This document shows positions 1 through 8,469 of a stretch of DNA of 64,000 bases, in pieces. Source of the stretch: Lachnospiraceae bacterium (GTDB taxonomy: Bacteria; Bacillota; Clostridia; Lachnospirales; Lachnospiraceae); contig JAILAD010000088.1 of the NCBI GenBank assembly GCA_024681795.1, positions 33,852-97,851 of the forward strand. Reading direction: 5' to 3'. Each line of letters begins with the position of its first letter. The stretch's first letter is position 1. A program made the position numbers and the translations under genes. The notes beneath the pieces are model-generated. The model did not search any database. It had not been told where the DNA came from and saw only the letters and a list, made by a program, of their open reading frames with translations.

Positions 1-72
1 TGTTGCCTGTGTTGTGGTTCTCAGTGTTATGGTTCTTAGTGTTATGGTTCTTTGTGTTGGGTGTTTTATTCT

Positions 73-1116
73 CTACTGCTGTTCCTCTTCCGGTTTCGGA
101 ACCTCGGGGCCTCCCTCGAAGGCATATACTTCATCCATTACATTATTGGAAACCATATTCCGCATGGCGTTATAATGAGGGCCTTCTCTCCAGCCCTGAT
201 CGACGGAGCCTGTTCCGGAAGTGATGATTTTGGCATCCGGATAAAGATCCTTTAATTCATTGATGTCCTGCCACGGAATACCCGTGTTGTAAATCCAGAG
301 TTTCTGCAGATTTTTGAAATTTTTAAACGGTTCCGCGGAATTCACGGGATTATAGCAGACATTCAAATCCTCCAGCTCGGTAAGTTCGGAAAGCACACTC
401 ATATCCGTTACGTTATTGGCAAACAGCTCCAAATAACGAAGGTGCGGACAATATTTGAGTTTTGAAATATCCGAAAGACGGACTCTCTTGGACGGGGAGT
501 CGAAATTATCGACAAGAATCAGCACACGAAGATTCGGCATATACTCCAGGAAATCCAGATTCGTGATATAGTTATGCCCCAGATCCAGCGCCACCATGTC
601 CGTGCAATATTTCAGGTATTTGCAGTCCTCATCGTCAAGTCTCGGCTGGTACTCATTTGCAAGAAGTGTGGAAAAACCGACCGAATCCGTAGGGATGGTA
701 TAAGTCTTTACCTTGATATCCCAGATAATGCGGACATCCGGATGCGCATCCTGAAGAGCCGCATAACCGTCATTGTCAAGACCGCAATCCTTCATGGTTA
801 TTTTCTTTAAATCCGTCATGGAGGAAAGAAATGCCTCCATATCGAGTTCGCTTACGTCAATTCCGGATAAATCCACTTCTTCTGCATCTGACATTACTTC
901 AAATTCATCGCCGAGTTTTACCAAAACCGGTTCGGGTTCAGGTTCCGGTTCCGAAATGCTTTCCTCTTCAGGTGCGGACGGTTCCTCCCATACAATAAGC
1001 CGTACCGATTCAGATTCCGAATTGATTTCCGTTTCCGTTTTATTACAGCCTGCAAAACATATTGCACCCGTCAGCCCAAGAACAACAACGAATACGCATA
1101 ATCTGATCTTTTTCAT
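73..1116 (-). CDS. Lipoprotein with leucine-rich-repeat-like region
   Basis: Signal peptide plus lipobox-like MKKIRLCVFVVVLGLTGAICFAGC; repeated LDLGHNYITNLDFLEYMPNLRVLIL / LRYLELFANNVTDMSVLSELTELEDLNV motifs. Start moved to the internal Met preceding KKIRLC. Confidence 0.8.
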   Translation of the reverse strand: MKKIRLCVFVVVLGLTGAICFAGCNKTETEINSESESVRLIVWEEPSAPEEESISEPEPEPEPVLVKLGDEFEVMSDAEEVDLSGIDVSELDMEAFLSSMTDLKKITMKDCGLDNDGYAALQDAHPDVRIIWDIKVKTYTIPTDSVGFSTLLANEYQPRLDDEDCKYLKYCTDMVALDLGHNYITNLDFLEYMPNLRVLILVDNFDSPSKRVRLSDISKLKYCPHLRYLELFANNVTDMSVLSELTELEDLNVCYNPVNSAEPFKNFKNLQKLWIYNTGIPWQDINELKDLYPDAKIITSGTGSVDQGWREGPHYNAMRNMVSNNVMDEVYAFEGGPEVPKPEEEQQ

Positions 1117-1141
1117 CGTTTTCTCCCTGTAAATCAATAAA

Positions 1142-1165
1142 ACTGCATCGTTTTACCGATGCAGT
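1142..1165. terminator. Hairpin between the Rpn-like gene and the LRR lipoprotein gene
   Basis: ACTGCATCG-loop-CGATGCAGT, followed on the minus strand by TTTTATT. Confidence 0.5.
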
Positions 1166-1250
1166 CCTATTATAACATACCTTATTATAAAAATCATCAA
1201 AAATCGAATATTTGTTCTGTTTTTGAGGCCAGTTTTTGAGTACCTGCTTT

Positions 1251-2105
1251 TTATTGTGTATTCTTTTCGGCAAGAAGATTTCGAAGCCGGATTATTTCCT
1301 CCTCCGCTGCTTTGGCATCCGCCTCAGCGGCATCGGCACGGGCTTTTTCTCTTTCGGTATTAAGGCGCTCTTCTTCCCTTCCTTCTTCTCTTCCTTCTTC
1401 CCTTCCTTCTTCTCTTCCTTCTTCTCTTCCTTCTTCCCTGGCATCTTCCAGAAGTATTCTCTGCCTTAAATATTCCGATCGATAAATATAATTCATCCTG
1501 TTTTCCTCCACGGCCTTCTTTAGATCTTCCGTTAAAACATCTTCCGCTTTCCCGCTTCTTACAAACTCAAAAAAATGAATCAACTCTTTTGGGATATCCG
1601 AATCTTCATACGTGCAGTTAAAGAAATAGGTTCTTCTCCCGTCATCCAGTGTCTGCGGCGGGTTTTCACCGGTTCTGTTTTGAAACTCGTAAACCGGTTT
1701 GCCTCTTCCAAAAGGATCAAAAGTGCAAATAAACACTATATTGTTTTCCGGCAGTTTTTTATAGGAACCGCTTCTGTTTAAAAAATCCACATCCAGTTCG
1801 CTCTGATAAAAGCGGCTTCTTTTCGGTAATTCCAGCTTTTCAAATGATTGATTATTGAGGTTCTGCATCTCCAAATCAAACATGGAATTTTCATCCTTGG
1901 AATAGATATCCAGCCGAATCATTTTACCGTCTTTCGTCTGCAGTAAACGTTTCTCTGATACTACTTCTTTAAGTTCTCCGATTTTTTTACCCAGCAGACA
2001 TTCCAGTACGCGTCTGCATCTGTCCTTGTCTTCCATGACTTTCCCGAACATAAATGCATCCGAAAAAGTCTGGTCCTCGTAGTTTTTCATTTTTTCATTT
2101 GCCAT
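1251..2105 (-). CDS. Rpn-family (PD-(D/E)XK nuclease/transposase-like) protein
   Basis: F-x-DAFMFGKVM...LLGKKIGELKEV...RLDIYSKD...DLEMQN motif order and an EEGREEGREEG C-terminal repeat typical of this family. Confidence 0.8.
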   Translation of the reverse strand: MANEKMKNYEDQTFSDAFMFGKVMEDKDRCRRVLECLLGKKIGELKEVVSEKRLLQTKDGKMIRLDIYSKDENSMFDLEMQNLNNQSFEKLELPKRSRFYQSELDVDFLNRSGSYKKLPENNIVFICTFDPFGRGKPVYEFQNRTGENPPQTLDDGRRTYFFNCTYEDSDIPKELIHFFEFVRSGKAEDVLTEDLKKAVEENRMNYIYRSEYLRQRILLEDAREEGREEGREEGREEGREEGREEERLNTEREKARADAAEADAKAAEEEIIRLRNLLAEKNTQ

Positions 2106-2303
2106 AAACTCTCCCTTCCTGACAGGAGATCGGCAACTCTCCCGTCAAACTGTATGAAATAATATTTGACAGGAAATTTCCGAACGGATGAAGCCTCATC
2201 CACGGTGCCGGGAATCCGGCGAAAGAATGATTCCTGACGGCGATGTTTCGCCTTTGTGAATGCATCATAACACGCAAAAAAACGCAATTCAACAGCATAA
2301 ATA

Positions 2304-2329
2304 AAAATCCGGGGAAATCCCCGGATTTT
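2304..2329. terminator. Probable bidirectional intrinsic terminator
   Basis: Near-perfect palindrome AAAATCCGGGGA-AA-TCCCCGGATTTT downstream of the ACT/paaK operon. Confidence 0.7.
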
Positions 2330-2410
2330 CTACGTATTGCACAAAGTTTTTTGTTTTTTTGCTTTGTAAAGTCTCCAAAGCCTTATAGATACTGTATTTA
2401 TCTTGTCAAT

Positions 2411-2433
2411 GTAATGGGGTCAGGCACCATTAC
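2411..2433. repeat. REP-like palindromic repeat, copy 1
   Basis: GTAATGGGGTCAGGCACCATTAC, 23 nt with GTAATGG/CCATTAC arms; identical to three other copies in the window. Confidence 0.85.
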
Positions 2434-2438
2434 ACCGC

Positions 2439-2461
2439 GTAATGGGGTCAGGCACCATTAC
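2439..2461. repeat. REP-like palindromic repeat, copy 2
   Basis: Identical 23-mer, 5 nt from copy 1. Confidence 0.85.
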
Positions 2462-2468
2462 AGAATTG

Positions 2469-2897
2469 TTACAGAGAATAAGCAGCCTGGGGATCTACCA
2501 GTTCCATTCCCGCATTCTTCACTGCTTCATACGCTTTCTCAATGTCGGAAACCTTTAAAATCATGGATCCGAACTCCTTGCTGGAGCTTAATGTATACAT
2601 ATACTCAATGTTGATATTCTCGGCTGCGAGTACCTTCGTAAGTTTGCTTACGCTGCCCGGAACCTGCTGCAGGCGTACGCCCAGGACCTCGGTAAGGCGG
2701 GAGGAATATCCCTCTTCCTTAAGGATGGCCTTTGCTCTGTCCGGATCGGATACCACAAGGCGGAGAACACCGTATTCGCTGGTGTCTGCAAGTGCAAGAC
2801 ATGCGATATTGATATCATTTTTTGCAAGAAGGTCCGTTACGCTTTCCAGTCTGCCTTCCCTGTTTTCCAAAAATACCGTCAACTGTTTTAAAAACAT
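2469..2897 (-). CDS. Tandem ACT-domain protein
   Basis: LTVFLENREGRLESVTDLLAKNDINI...VPGSVSKLTKVLAAENINIEYMYTL; located next to paaK and iorAB. Confidence 0.85.
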   Translation of the reverse strand: MFLKQLTVFLENREGRLESVTDLLAKNDINIACLALADTSEYGVLRLVVSDPDRAKAILKEEGYSSRLTEVLGVRLQQVPGSVSKLTKVLAAENINIEYMYTLSSSKEFGSMILKVSDIEKAYEAVKNAGMELVDPQAAYSL

Positions 2898-2917
2898 AAT
2901 TTCTACCCCCTTTTCCT

Positions 2918-4219
2918 TTATTCGTCAAGCACACGCTTGTCGATTACATGAACGGACTTGCCTGCGCTTCGTTCCAAAGTTCTCGGCTCCACAAGTTTTA
3001 CTTTTACGGCAATCAGAATTGCACTCTGAAGTGCCGCTGCAATCTTCTTTGTTAAATTCTCCATCTCTTTTACTTCGTCGGAGAAGAAACTTTCTTCCAC
3101 TTCCACCTGAACTTCCAGGGTGTCCAGGTTGTTCACTCTGTCCACAATCATTAAGTAATGAGGTGTGGTACCTGCGATTTCAAGAAGCGCGGTTTCCACC
3201 TGGGACGGGAATACGTTGACTCCGCGGATGATTAACATATCATCGCTTCTTCCCTTGAATCTGGAGATTCTCGGCATCGTTCTGCCGCATTCACAGGGTG
3301 TATGGTCAATGCTTGTCAAATCCTTCGTACGATAACGGATTAACGGCATTCCTTCCTTGGTAAGCGTGGTAAATACCAGTTCTCCCACGGTTCCGTCCGG
3401 TACCTGTTTTAAGGTATCGCGGTCCACGATTTCCGCATAGAAATGATCTTCCTGAACATGAAGACCTTTATGGAATTCGCAGTCGCAGGCAACACCCGGC
3501 CCGCAGATTTCGGAAAGGCCGTAAATATCGTGAGCGTGGATGTGTAATTTTTCCTCAATCTGCAGTCGCATCTTTTCGGTCCAGGGCTCTGCACCGCAGA
3601 TGGCGGTCTTTAAGCAGAGTTTGTCAAGCGCATCCATTTCCTTGATTACTTCCGCAATATGAAGCAGGTAGGAAGGTGTGCAGGCAATGGCAGTTGCCTT
3701 GAAATCCTCCATCATGGTAACGAGTCTCTTGGTATTACCGGTGGACATCGGAACCGTGGTGCAGCCTAAATTCTCTGCTCCGTAATGAAGTCCGAGACCG
3801 CCGGTGAAAAGACCGTAACCGTAAGCAACCTGGATAATATCATCCTTGGTGACGTTACACATCATCAGATCTCTTGCAACGCATTCCTGCCAGAGTTCGA
3901 TATCTTTTCTGGTGTATGCAACAACCGTTGCCTTTCCGGTGGTACCGGAGGATGCATGTACACGTACAATCTGGGACTGCGGCACTGCCAGAAGTCCGAA
4001 CGGATAATTGTCTCTTAAGTCGTTCTTTGTGGTAAACGGAAGTTTTTCGATATCTTCGATTCCTCTGATATCGCCGGGTTCAAGGCCCAGTTCCTGCATT
4101 TTCTTACGGTAAAATTCCACGTTGTGATAAACGTTGTTAACCAGTTTGCGAAGACGTGCAGACTGCATATTCTGCATCTCATCGCGGCTCATACATTCTC
4201 TTGCTTCATTCCAAATCAT
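2918..4219 (-). CDS. paaK: Phenylacetate--CoA ligase
   Basis: VHASSGTTGKATVVAYT AMP-binding motif, GLSEICGPGVACDCE, YRTKDLT; start placed at MIWNEARECM, which has an RBS (GAAAGGA). Confidence 0.92.
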   Translation of the reverse strand: MIWNEARECMSRDEMQNMQSARLRKLVNNVYHNVEFYRKKMQELGLEPGDIRGIEDIEKLPFTTKNDLRDNYPFGLLAVPQSQIVRVHASSGTTGKATVVAYTRKDIELWQECVARDLMMCNVTKDDIIQVAYGYGLFTGGLGLHYGAENLGCTTVPMSTGNTKRLVTMMEDFKATAIACTPSYLLHIAEVIKEMDALDKLCLKTAICGAEPWTEKMRLQIEEKLHIHAHDIYGLSEICGPGVACDCEFHKGLHVQEDHFYAEIVDRDTLKQVPDGTVGELVFTTLTKEGMPLIRYRTKDLTSIDHTPCECGRTMPRISRFKGRSDDMLIIRGVNVFPSQVETALLEIAGTTPHYLMIVDRVNNLDTLEVQVEVEESFFSDEVKEMENLTKKIAAALQSAILIAVKVKLVEPRTLERSAGKSVHVIDKRVLDE

Positions 4220-4390
4220 AATTATATCCTTTCCCGCGCCTGTCCCACAGTTGCGGGTTATTTCGGCGCATTTATCTTTTTCTGACGGTAACAAATCTCT
4301 TAACCGGAAAAATCCGTTTCTAAGAAGAAATGTGTCCCCTCGTTTATCGGTTACTGTTTCACGTAAATGAGTTGACGTCTTACCGTCGTG

Positions 4391-4960
4391 TCAAAAGACA
4401 AATCCTGCCTCGAATGCTTTTTTATTGATGTCAACCGTCTTTGCAGGTACCGTATTTTCGATTACCTTAAGCCAGTCTTCTTTTGCAAAATCCATATGCT
4501 TTGCCGCAACACCGACAATAATGGTATTGAAAACCCTTGTATTTCCGAGTTTCTTTGCTTCTTCCATCGCATCCAGGGAAATCACTTTGTATTTCTTCGA
4601 AAGATTCTCGATGATGCCTTCCGGATACTCTGCGGCACCCGTTACTACGGTCATCGGATCGATTCTCTGGTCGTTTACGATCAAAACCCCGTCCGGTTTT
4701 AAGAAGTGTGCATAACGGAGTGCTTCCAGACGCTCAAATGCAATTAAAACATCCGCACATCCCTCTTCCACGATGGGCTCGTTCACCTTGTCCCCGTAAC
4801 GGACAAATGTTACGACGGAACCGCCTCTCTGTGCCATTCCGTGTACCTCGGATAATTTAACGTCATAACCCGACATGGTTATGATTCCGCCTAAAATACG
4901 GCTCGTAAGCAGTGTTCCCTGTCCGCCTACGCCGACAATCATAATACTCTTTGTTTCCAT
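4391..4960 (-). CDS. iorB: Indolepyruvate:ferredoxin oxidoreductase, beta subunit
   Basis: MIVGVGGQGTLLTSRILG...SEVHGMAQRGGSVVTFVRYG motifs; adjacent to iorA. Confidence 0.92.
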   Translation of the reverse strand: METKSIMIVGVGGQGTLLTSRILGGIITMSGYDVKLSEVHGMAQRGGSVVTFVRYGDKVNEPIVEEGCADVLIAFERLEALRYAHFLKPDGVLIVNDQRIDPMTVVTGAAEYPEGIIENLSKKYKVISLDAMEEAKKLGNTRVFNTIIVGVAAKHMDFAKEDWLKVIENTVPAKTVDINKKAFEAGFVF

Positions 4961-4962
4961 TT

Positions 4963-6699
4963 TTACACCTCCCTTGACTCGATGGCGCCGAACTTGCAGC
5001 GGCTTTCACACAAACCGCATCCGTTACACATCGTCTCATCGATGCGGATGGTTCCGTCAGGGTTCTTTGTAAGTGCCGGGCATCCGGGTTTTAAGCACAT
5101 ACCGCACTTCTTGCATTTGTCGGAAAGTGCATAACATTTTTTATGAGAAATATTGGTTTTAAGAAGTGCGCAGGGCGCCTGGGAAATAATAACGGAAACC
5201 GCATCTCTTGCCACTTCTTCTTTAATTGTCGCCTTTAATTTTTCGGTATCGAATGCGTTTACGACACTGACATGCTCCACACCGAGTGCGTGACACAAAT
5301 CAACCAGATCCACTGCATAGGTTGCTTCGCCAGATAAGGTTTTTCCGGTTGCCGCATGATCCTGATGTCCCGTCATACCGGTGGTGGAATTGTCCATAAT
5401 GATTACCGTTCCGGTAGATTTGTTGTAAACCATGTTTAAAAGGGAATTGATACCGGTATGAAGGAATGTGGAATCACCGATTAAAGCAACCCAGTTTTTG
5501 ATATATTCCTTGCCTTTTGCTTTTTCCATACCGTGTAAGGTAGAAATGGAAGAGCCCATGCAAACCGTGGTATCAATTACGTTTAAGGGTGCTACCGCAC
5601 CGAGAGTATAGCAACCGATATCTCCGGCTCCGTGTATTTTTAATTCATTCAGTACCGTGAATGTGCTTCTGTGCGGGCAGCCCGGGCAGAGAATGGGCGG
5701 ACGCGCCGGAACCTTTGCGGGTTCCTCGGTCTTTACTTCCTCTTTGAGAATTGCCTTACGAAGCATATTTGCGCTGTATTCCCCCTGTACGGTGAGGATG
5801 TCTTTTCCGTGGCAGGCAATTCCCATTGCCTTAACCTGCTCTTCAATTAACGGCTCAAGTTCTTCCACGATATAGAGTGTCTCAACCTTTGAAGCGAAGT
5901 CTGCAATCAGTTTCTTCGGAAGGGGATGAACCAGTCCGAGTTTTAAGACGGATGCATTCGGGAGTGCCTCTTTTACGTACTGGTAAGGGATTCCGGAGGT
6001 AATGACACCGATTTTTTTATCATTCCATTCCACTTTGTTGTAGGATGCGGTATCGGCATCTTCGGACATGTCCTTCAGACGTTTTTCCACAAATACATGG
6101 CGGCCCTTTGCCATTGCAGGCATCATAACGTTCTTCGGAACGCTTCTTTCATAGGGCTTGTCTTCCACTTCCGCACGATCGTTTAATTCCACAACGCCCT
6201 GGCTGTGTGCGAGTCTTGTGGTGGTGCGGATCATAATCGGGCAGTCATATTTCTCCGAAAGTTCAAAAGCAAGTTTGGTGAAATCCTTTGCTTCCTGTGA
6301 ATCGGACGGTTCCAGAACAGGCACCTGCGCTACTCTGGCAACACATCTGGAATCCTGCTCATTCTGCGAAGAATAAAGACCGGGATCGTCTGCCGCAACC
6401 AGTACCAGACCGCCGTTTACACCGATGTAGGATACGGTATATAAGGGATCCGATGCAACATTGACGCCGACCATTTTCATGGATGCAAGCGCTCTTACGC
6501 CGCTCATGGATGCACCGATGGCTACCTCCATTGCTACTTTTTCGTTGGGAGACCATTCCGCGTAAATACCGTCGTACTTCACGATATTTTCACTGATCTC
6601 CGTGCTGGGTGTTCCGGGATATGCGGCAGATACTTTAACGCCTGCTTCCCATGCACCCCTGGCAATCGCTTCATTGCCGAGCATGATTTTCTTTTCCAC
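4963..6699 (-). CDS. iorA: Indolepyruvate:ferredoxin oxidoreductase, alpha subunit
   Basis: AAYPGTPSTEISE, LCPGCPHRSTF, GDIGCYTLG, GDSTFLHTGI, and a C-terminal 2[4Fe-4S] motif. GTG start at 6699 preferred (RBS AAAGGATGG); ORF is open to 6792. Confidence 0.92.
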   Translation of the reverse strand: MEKKIMLGNEAIARGAWEAGVKVSAAYPGTPSTEISENIVKYDGIYAEWSPNEKVAMEVAIGASMSGVRALASMKMVGVNVASDPLYTVSYIGVNGGLVLVAADDPGLYSSQNEQDSRCVARVAQVPVLEPSDSQEAKDFTKLAFELSEKYDCPIMIRTTTRLAHSQGVVELNDRAEVEDKPYERSVPKNVMMPAMAKGRHVFVEKRLKDMSEDADTASYNKVEWNDKKIGVITSGIPYQYVKEALPNASVLKLGLVHPLPKKLIADFASKVETLYIVEELEPLIEEQVKAMGIACHGKDILTVQGEYSANMLRKAILKEEVKTEEPAKVPARPPILCPGCPHRSTFTVLNELKIHGAGDIGCYTLGAVAPLNVIDTTVCMGSSISTLHGMEKAKGKEYIKNWVALIGDSTFLHTGINSLLNMVYNKSTGTVIIMDNSTTGMTGHQDHAATGKTLSGEATYAVDLVDLCHALGVEHVSVVNAFDTEKLKATIKEEVARDAVSVIISQAPCALLKTNISHKKCYALSDKCKKCGMCLKPGCPALTKNPDGTIRIDETMCNGCGLCESRCKFGAIESREV

Positions 6700-6797
6700 G
6701 TTTCTGTCCATCCTTTCGTTTCCGCAGATTTCGGCTGCGGTTTCATTATTGCCGTTCCTTTTTATGCAGTCAGGATTCTGCTTGTTATTCAAAATGC

Positions 6798-7130
6798 GAG
6801 TGAGACTGTAAGCCGGGTTCTGTCGTGAATGATCATCTATCTAGGAGACATGTTACCATGCCCCTCAAGCAACCTACCTGAAAGCTAACCGGGCCGGCTC
6901 AACGCTTTCTGCTTGGTCTTGCTTCGGATGGGGTTTACACAGCCACGCCTGTTACCAGTCGTGCGGTAGTCTCTTACACTGCCATTCCACCCTTACCGCT
7001 TGCGCGGCGGTTTCTTTTCTGTTGCACTATCCTTGGGGTCACCCCCACCGGACGTTATCCGGCATCCTGCCCTGCGAAGCCCGGACTTTCCTCTCCCGTA
7101 TCAATACGGCAGCGATCATTCATCTCACTC
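6798..7130 (-). ncRNA. rnpB: RNase P RNA, bacterial class A-like
   Basis: P1 pairing GAGTGAGA/TCTCACTC at the two ends, conserved GGACTTTCCTCTC (complement of GAGGAAAGTCC) and AGAACCCGGCTTACAG 3' region on the minus strand. Confidence 0.95.
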
Positions 7131-7508
7131 AAAACGTCAATGTTTATAAACCCATTAACCTAATAATTATAATAGTTTGCGGAATTTGATTCAATAAGAA
7201 ATCTCCCGTTTCACTTAAAATTCCCCGAAAAATCACAATTTTGAAGTTTTTCGTGCCTGCAGTTCGGATTTCCGTTTTTCGATTTTTTAAAAATGTTTTC
7301 CGATAAGAAATTATCGCTTTTTGAAAATTATTTATCGTTTATCGTTAAATTTTTGTTGACAAACGTTTTTGTGGATGATAAGATGCAATTGTCGGAAGGG
7401 AAATGCAAAGGCCACGCAGATCGCAAACGACACACAGTATACTGAAAACGAAACACTACACCCGGGAACGAAACAGTAACCGGCAGAACAAACATAAAGG
7501 AGAAAATC

Positions 7509-8156
7509 ATGAACGAAGAAAATATCAAATTACGAAGAGTACAGAAAAGCTGCAAAGCAGCATCCATCATTTCCAAAATATTGTTCTTCTGCTGCATGGC
7601 AGGCTGCGGACTGGCTCTCATCACCGGAATCGTGATGATCGTCAACCGTGAAAGCATCGACCGGCAAATCGAAGAAAGCGCACAACAGGCAAAAACGGAA
7701 GCAAAGCTTCCCGACGAAAAAGTCGACATTAAAATGGGCCCCGTCACGGTTGCTTCCGTTACGGCCGAAGACATTGAAAACGGAAAACTTGCGACAGCCG
7801 TTAGCGGAAGAATGACATCAGACATCCCTCAGGTTCAGGAATTTTTTAACGAAAACGAAAATTCTTTAAGCCTTGTATACGGATTATACTGCATCACAAT
7901 GTCCTTTATGATCGGCATACTGACATTTGCCCTTTATTTCATCCACTCGGCATTCGCCATTATCGTAAAAGAAGGAAACCCTTTTGCAGACAGGGTAATC
8001 AAAAGGATCCTGGTTTCCTTCATCGTAATTTCGGTGGTACTGGCCGGTACGGCAGGCTTGGGTTTCGGAGTCCTCGGCGGATTCCTGGCCTGGGTTGTAT
8101 ACACCATTATGGATTACGGCCGTACCCTGAAGATTCAGTCCGATGAAACATTATAA
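7509..8156 (+). CDS. DUF2975-like four-TM membrane protein
   Basis: Hydrophobic segments, NPFADRVIKRI motif and a directly following small Cro/C1 HTH gene, as is typical for DUF2975 pairs. Confidence 0.65.
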   Translation: MNEENIKLRRVQKSCKAASIISKILFFCCMAGCGLALITGIVMIVNRESIDRQIEESAQQAKTEAKLPDEKVDIKMGPVTVASVTAEDIENGKLATAVSGRMTSDIPQVQEFFNENENSLSLVYGLYCITMSFMIGILTFALYFIHSAFAIIVKEGNPFADRVIKRILVSFIVISVVLAGTAGLGFGVLGGFLAWVVYTIMDYGRTLKIQSDETL

Positions 8157-8167
8157 GGAGGTACGCT

Positions 8168-8401
8168 ATGGGACAGATTATCTTAAGACTTGACCGCGTC
8201 ATGGCGGATCGCAAGATGTCACTCAATGACCTCTCGGAAAAGGTCGGTGTTTCAAACGTCAATTTATCAAAAATGAAAAACGGAAAAATCTCCGCAATCC
8301 GTTTCTCCACGCTGGAAGCAATCTGCGATGCGCTGGACTGCCAGCCGGGAGACATTCTGGAATATGACAAAACCGCACCGAAAACGGATGTAACCGAATA
8401 A
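8168..8401 (+). CDS. Cro/C1-type HTH regulator (YozG-like)
   Basis: MSLNDLSEKVGVSNVNLSKMKNGKISAIRFSTLEAICDALDCQPGDILEYD. Confidence 0.9.
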   Translation: MGQIILRLDRVMADRKMSLNDLSEKVGVSNVNLSKMKNGKISAIRFSTLEAICDALDCQPGDILEYDKTAPKTDVTE

Positions 8402-8408
8402 TAAATAA

Positions 8409-8457
8409 GCCCCTGTCAGACTCCCGGTTCACCCGGTGTCCGACAGGGGCATTTTTT
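8409..8457 (+). terminator. Intrinsic terminator
   Basis: GCCCCTGTC...GACAGGGGC stem followed by ATTTTTTG. Confidence 0.85.
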
Positions 8458-8469
8458 GTTTCAAACGAC

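Noticed and set aside
3-224. 73-aa plus-strand ORF at window start
   Set aside because: Arises from the 15-bp repeat and overlaps the LRR lipoprotein gene end; composition is not protein-like.
1251-2105. Active insertion sequence
   Set aside because: Rpn-like genes are transposase-related by name, but no terminal inverted repeats or target duplications are visible around it.
2411-2461. Intrinsic terminator interpretation of the GTAATGG...CCATTAC palindromes
   Set aside because: Weak 7-bp arms without a T-tract; identical multi-copy sequence at a second locus favours REP-like repeats.
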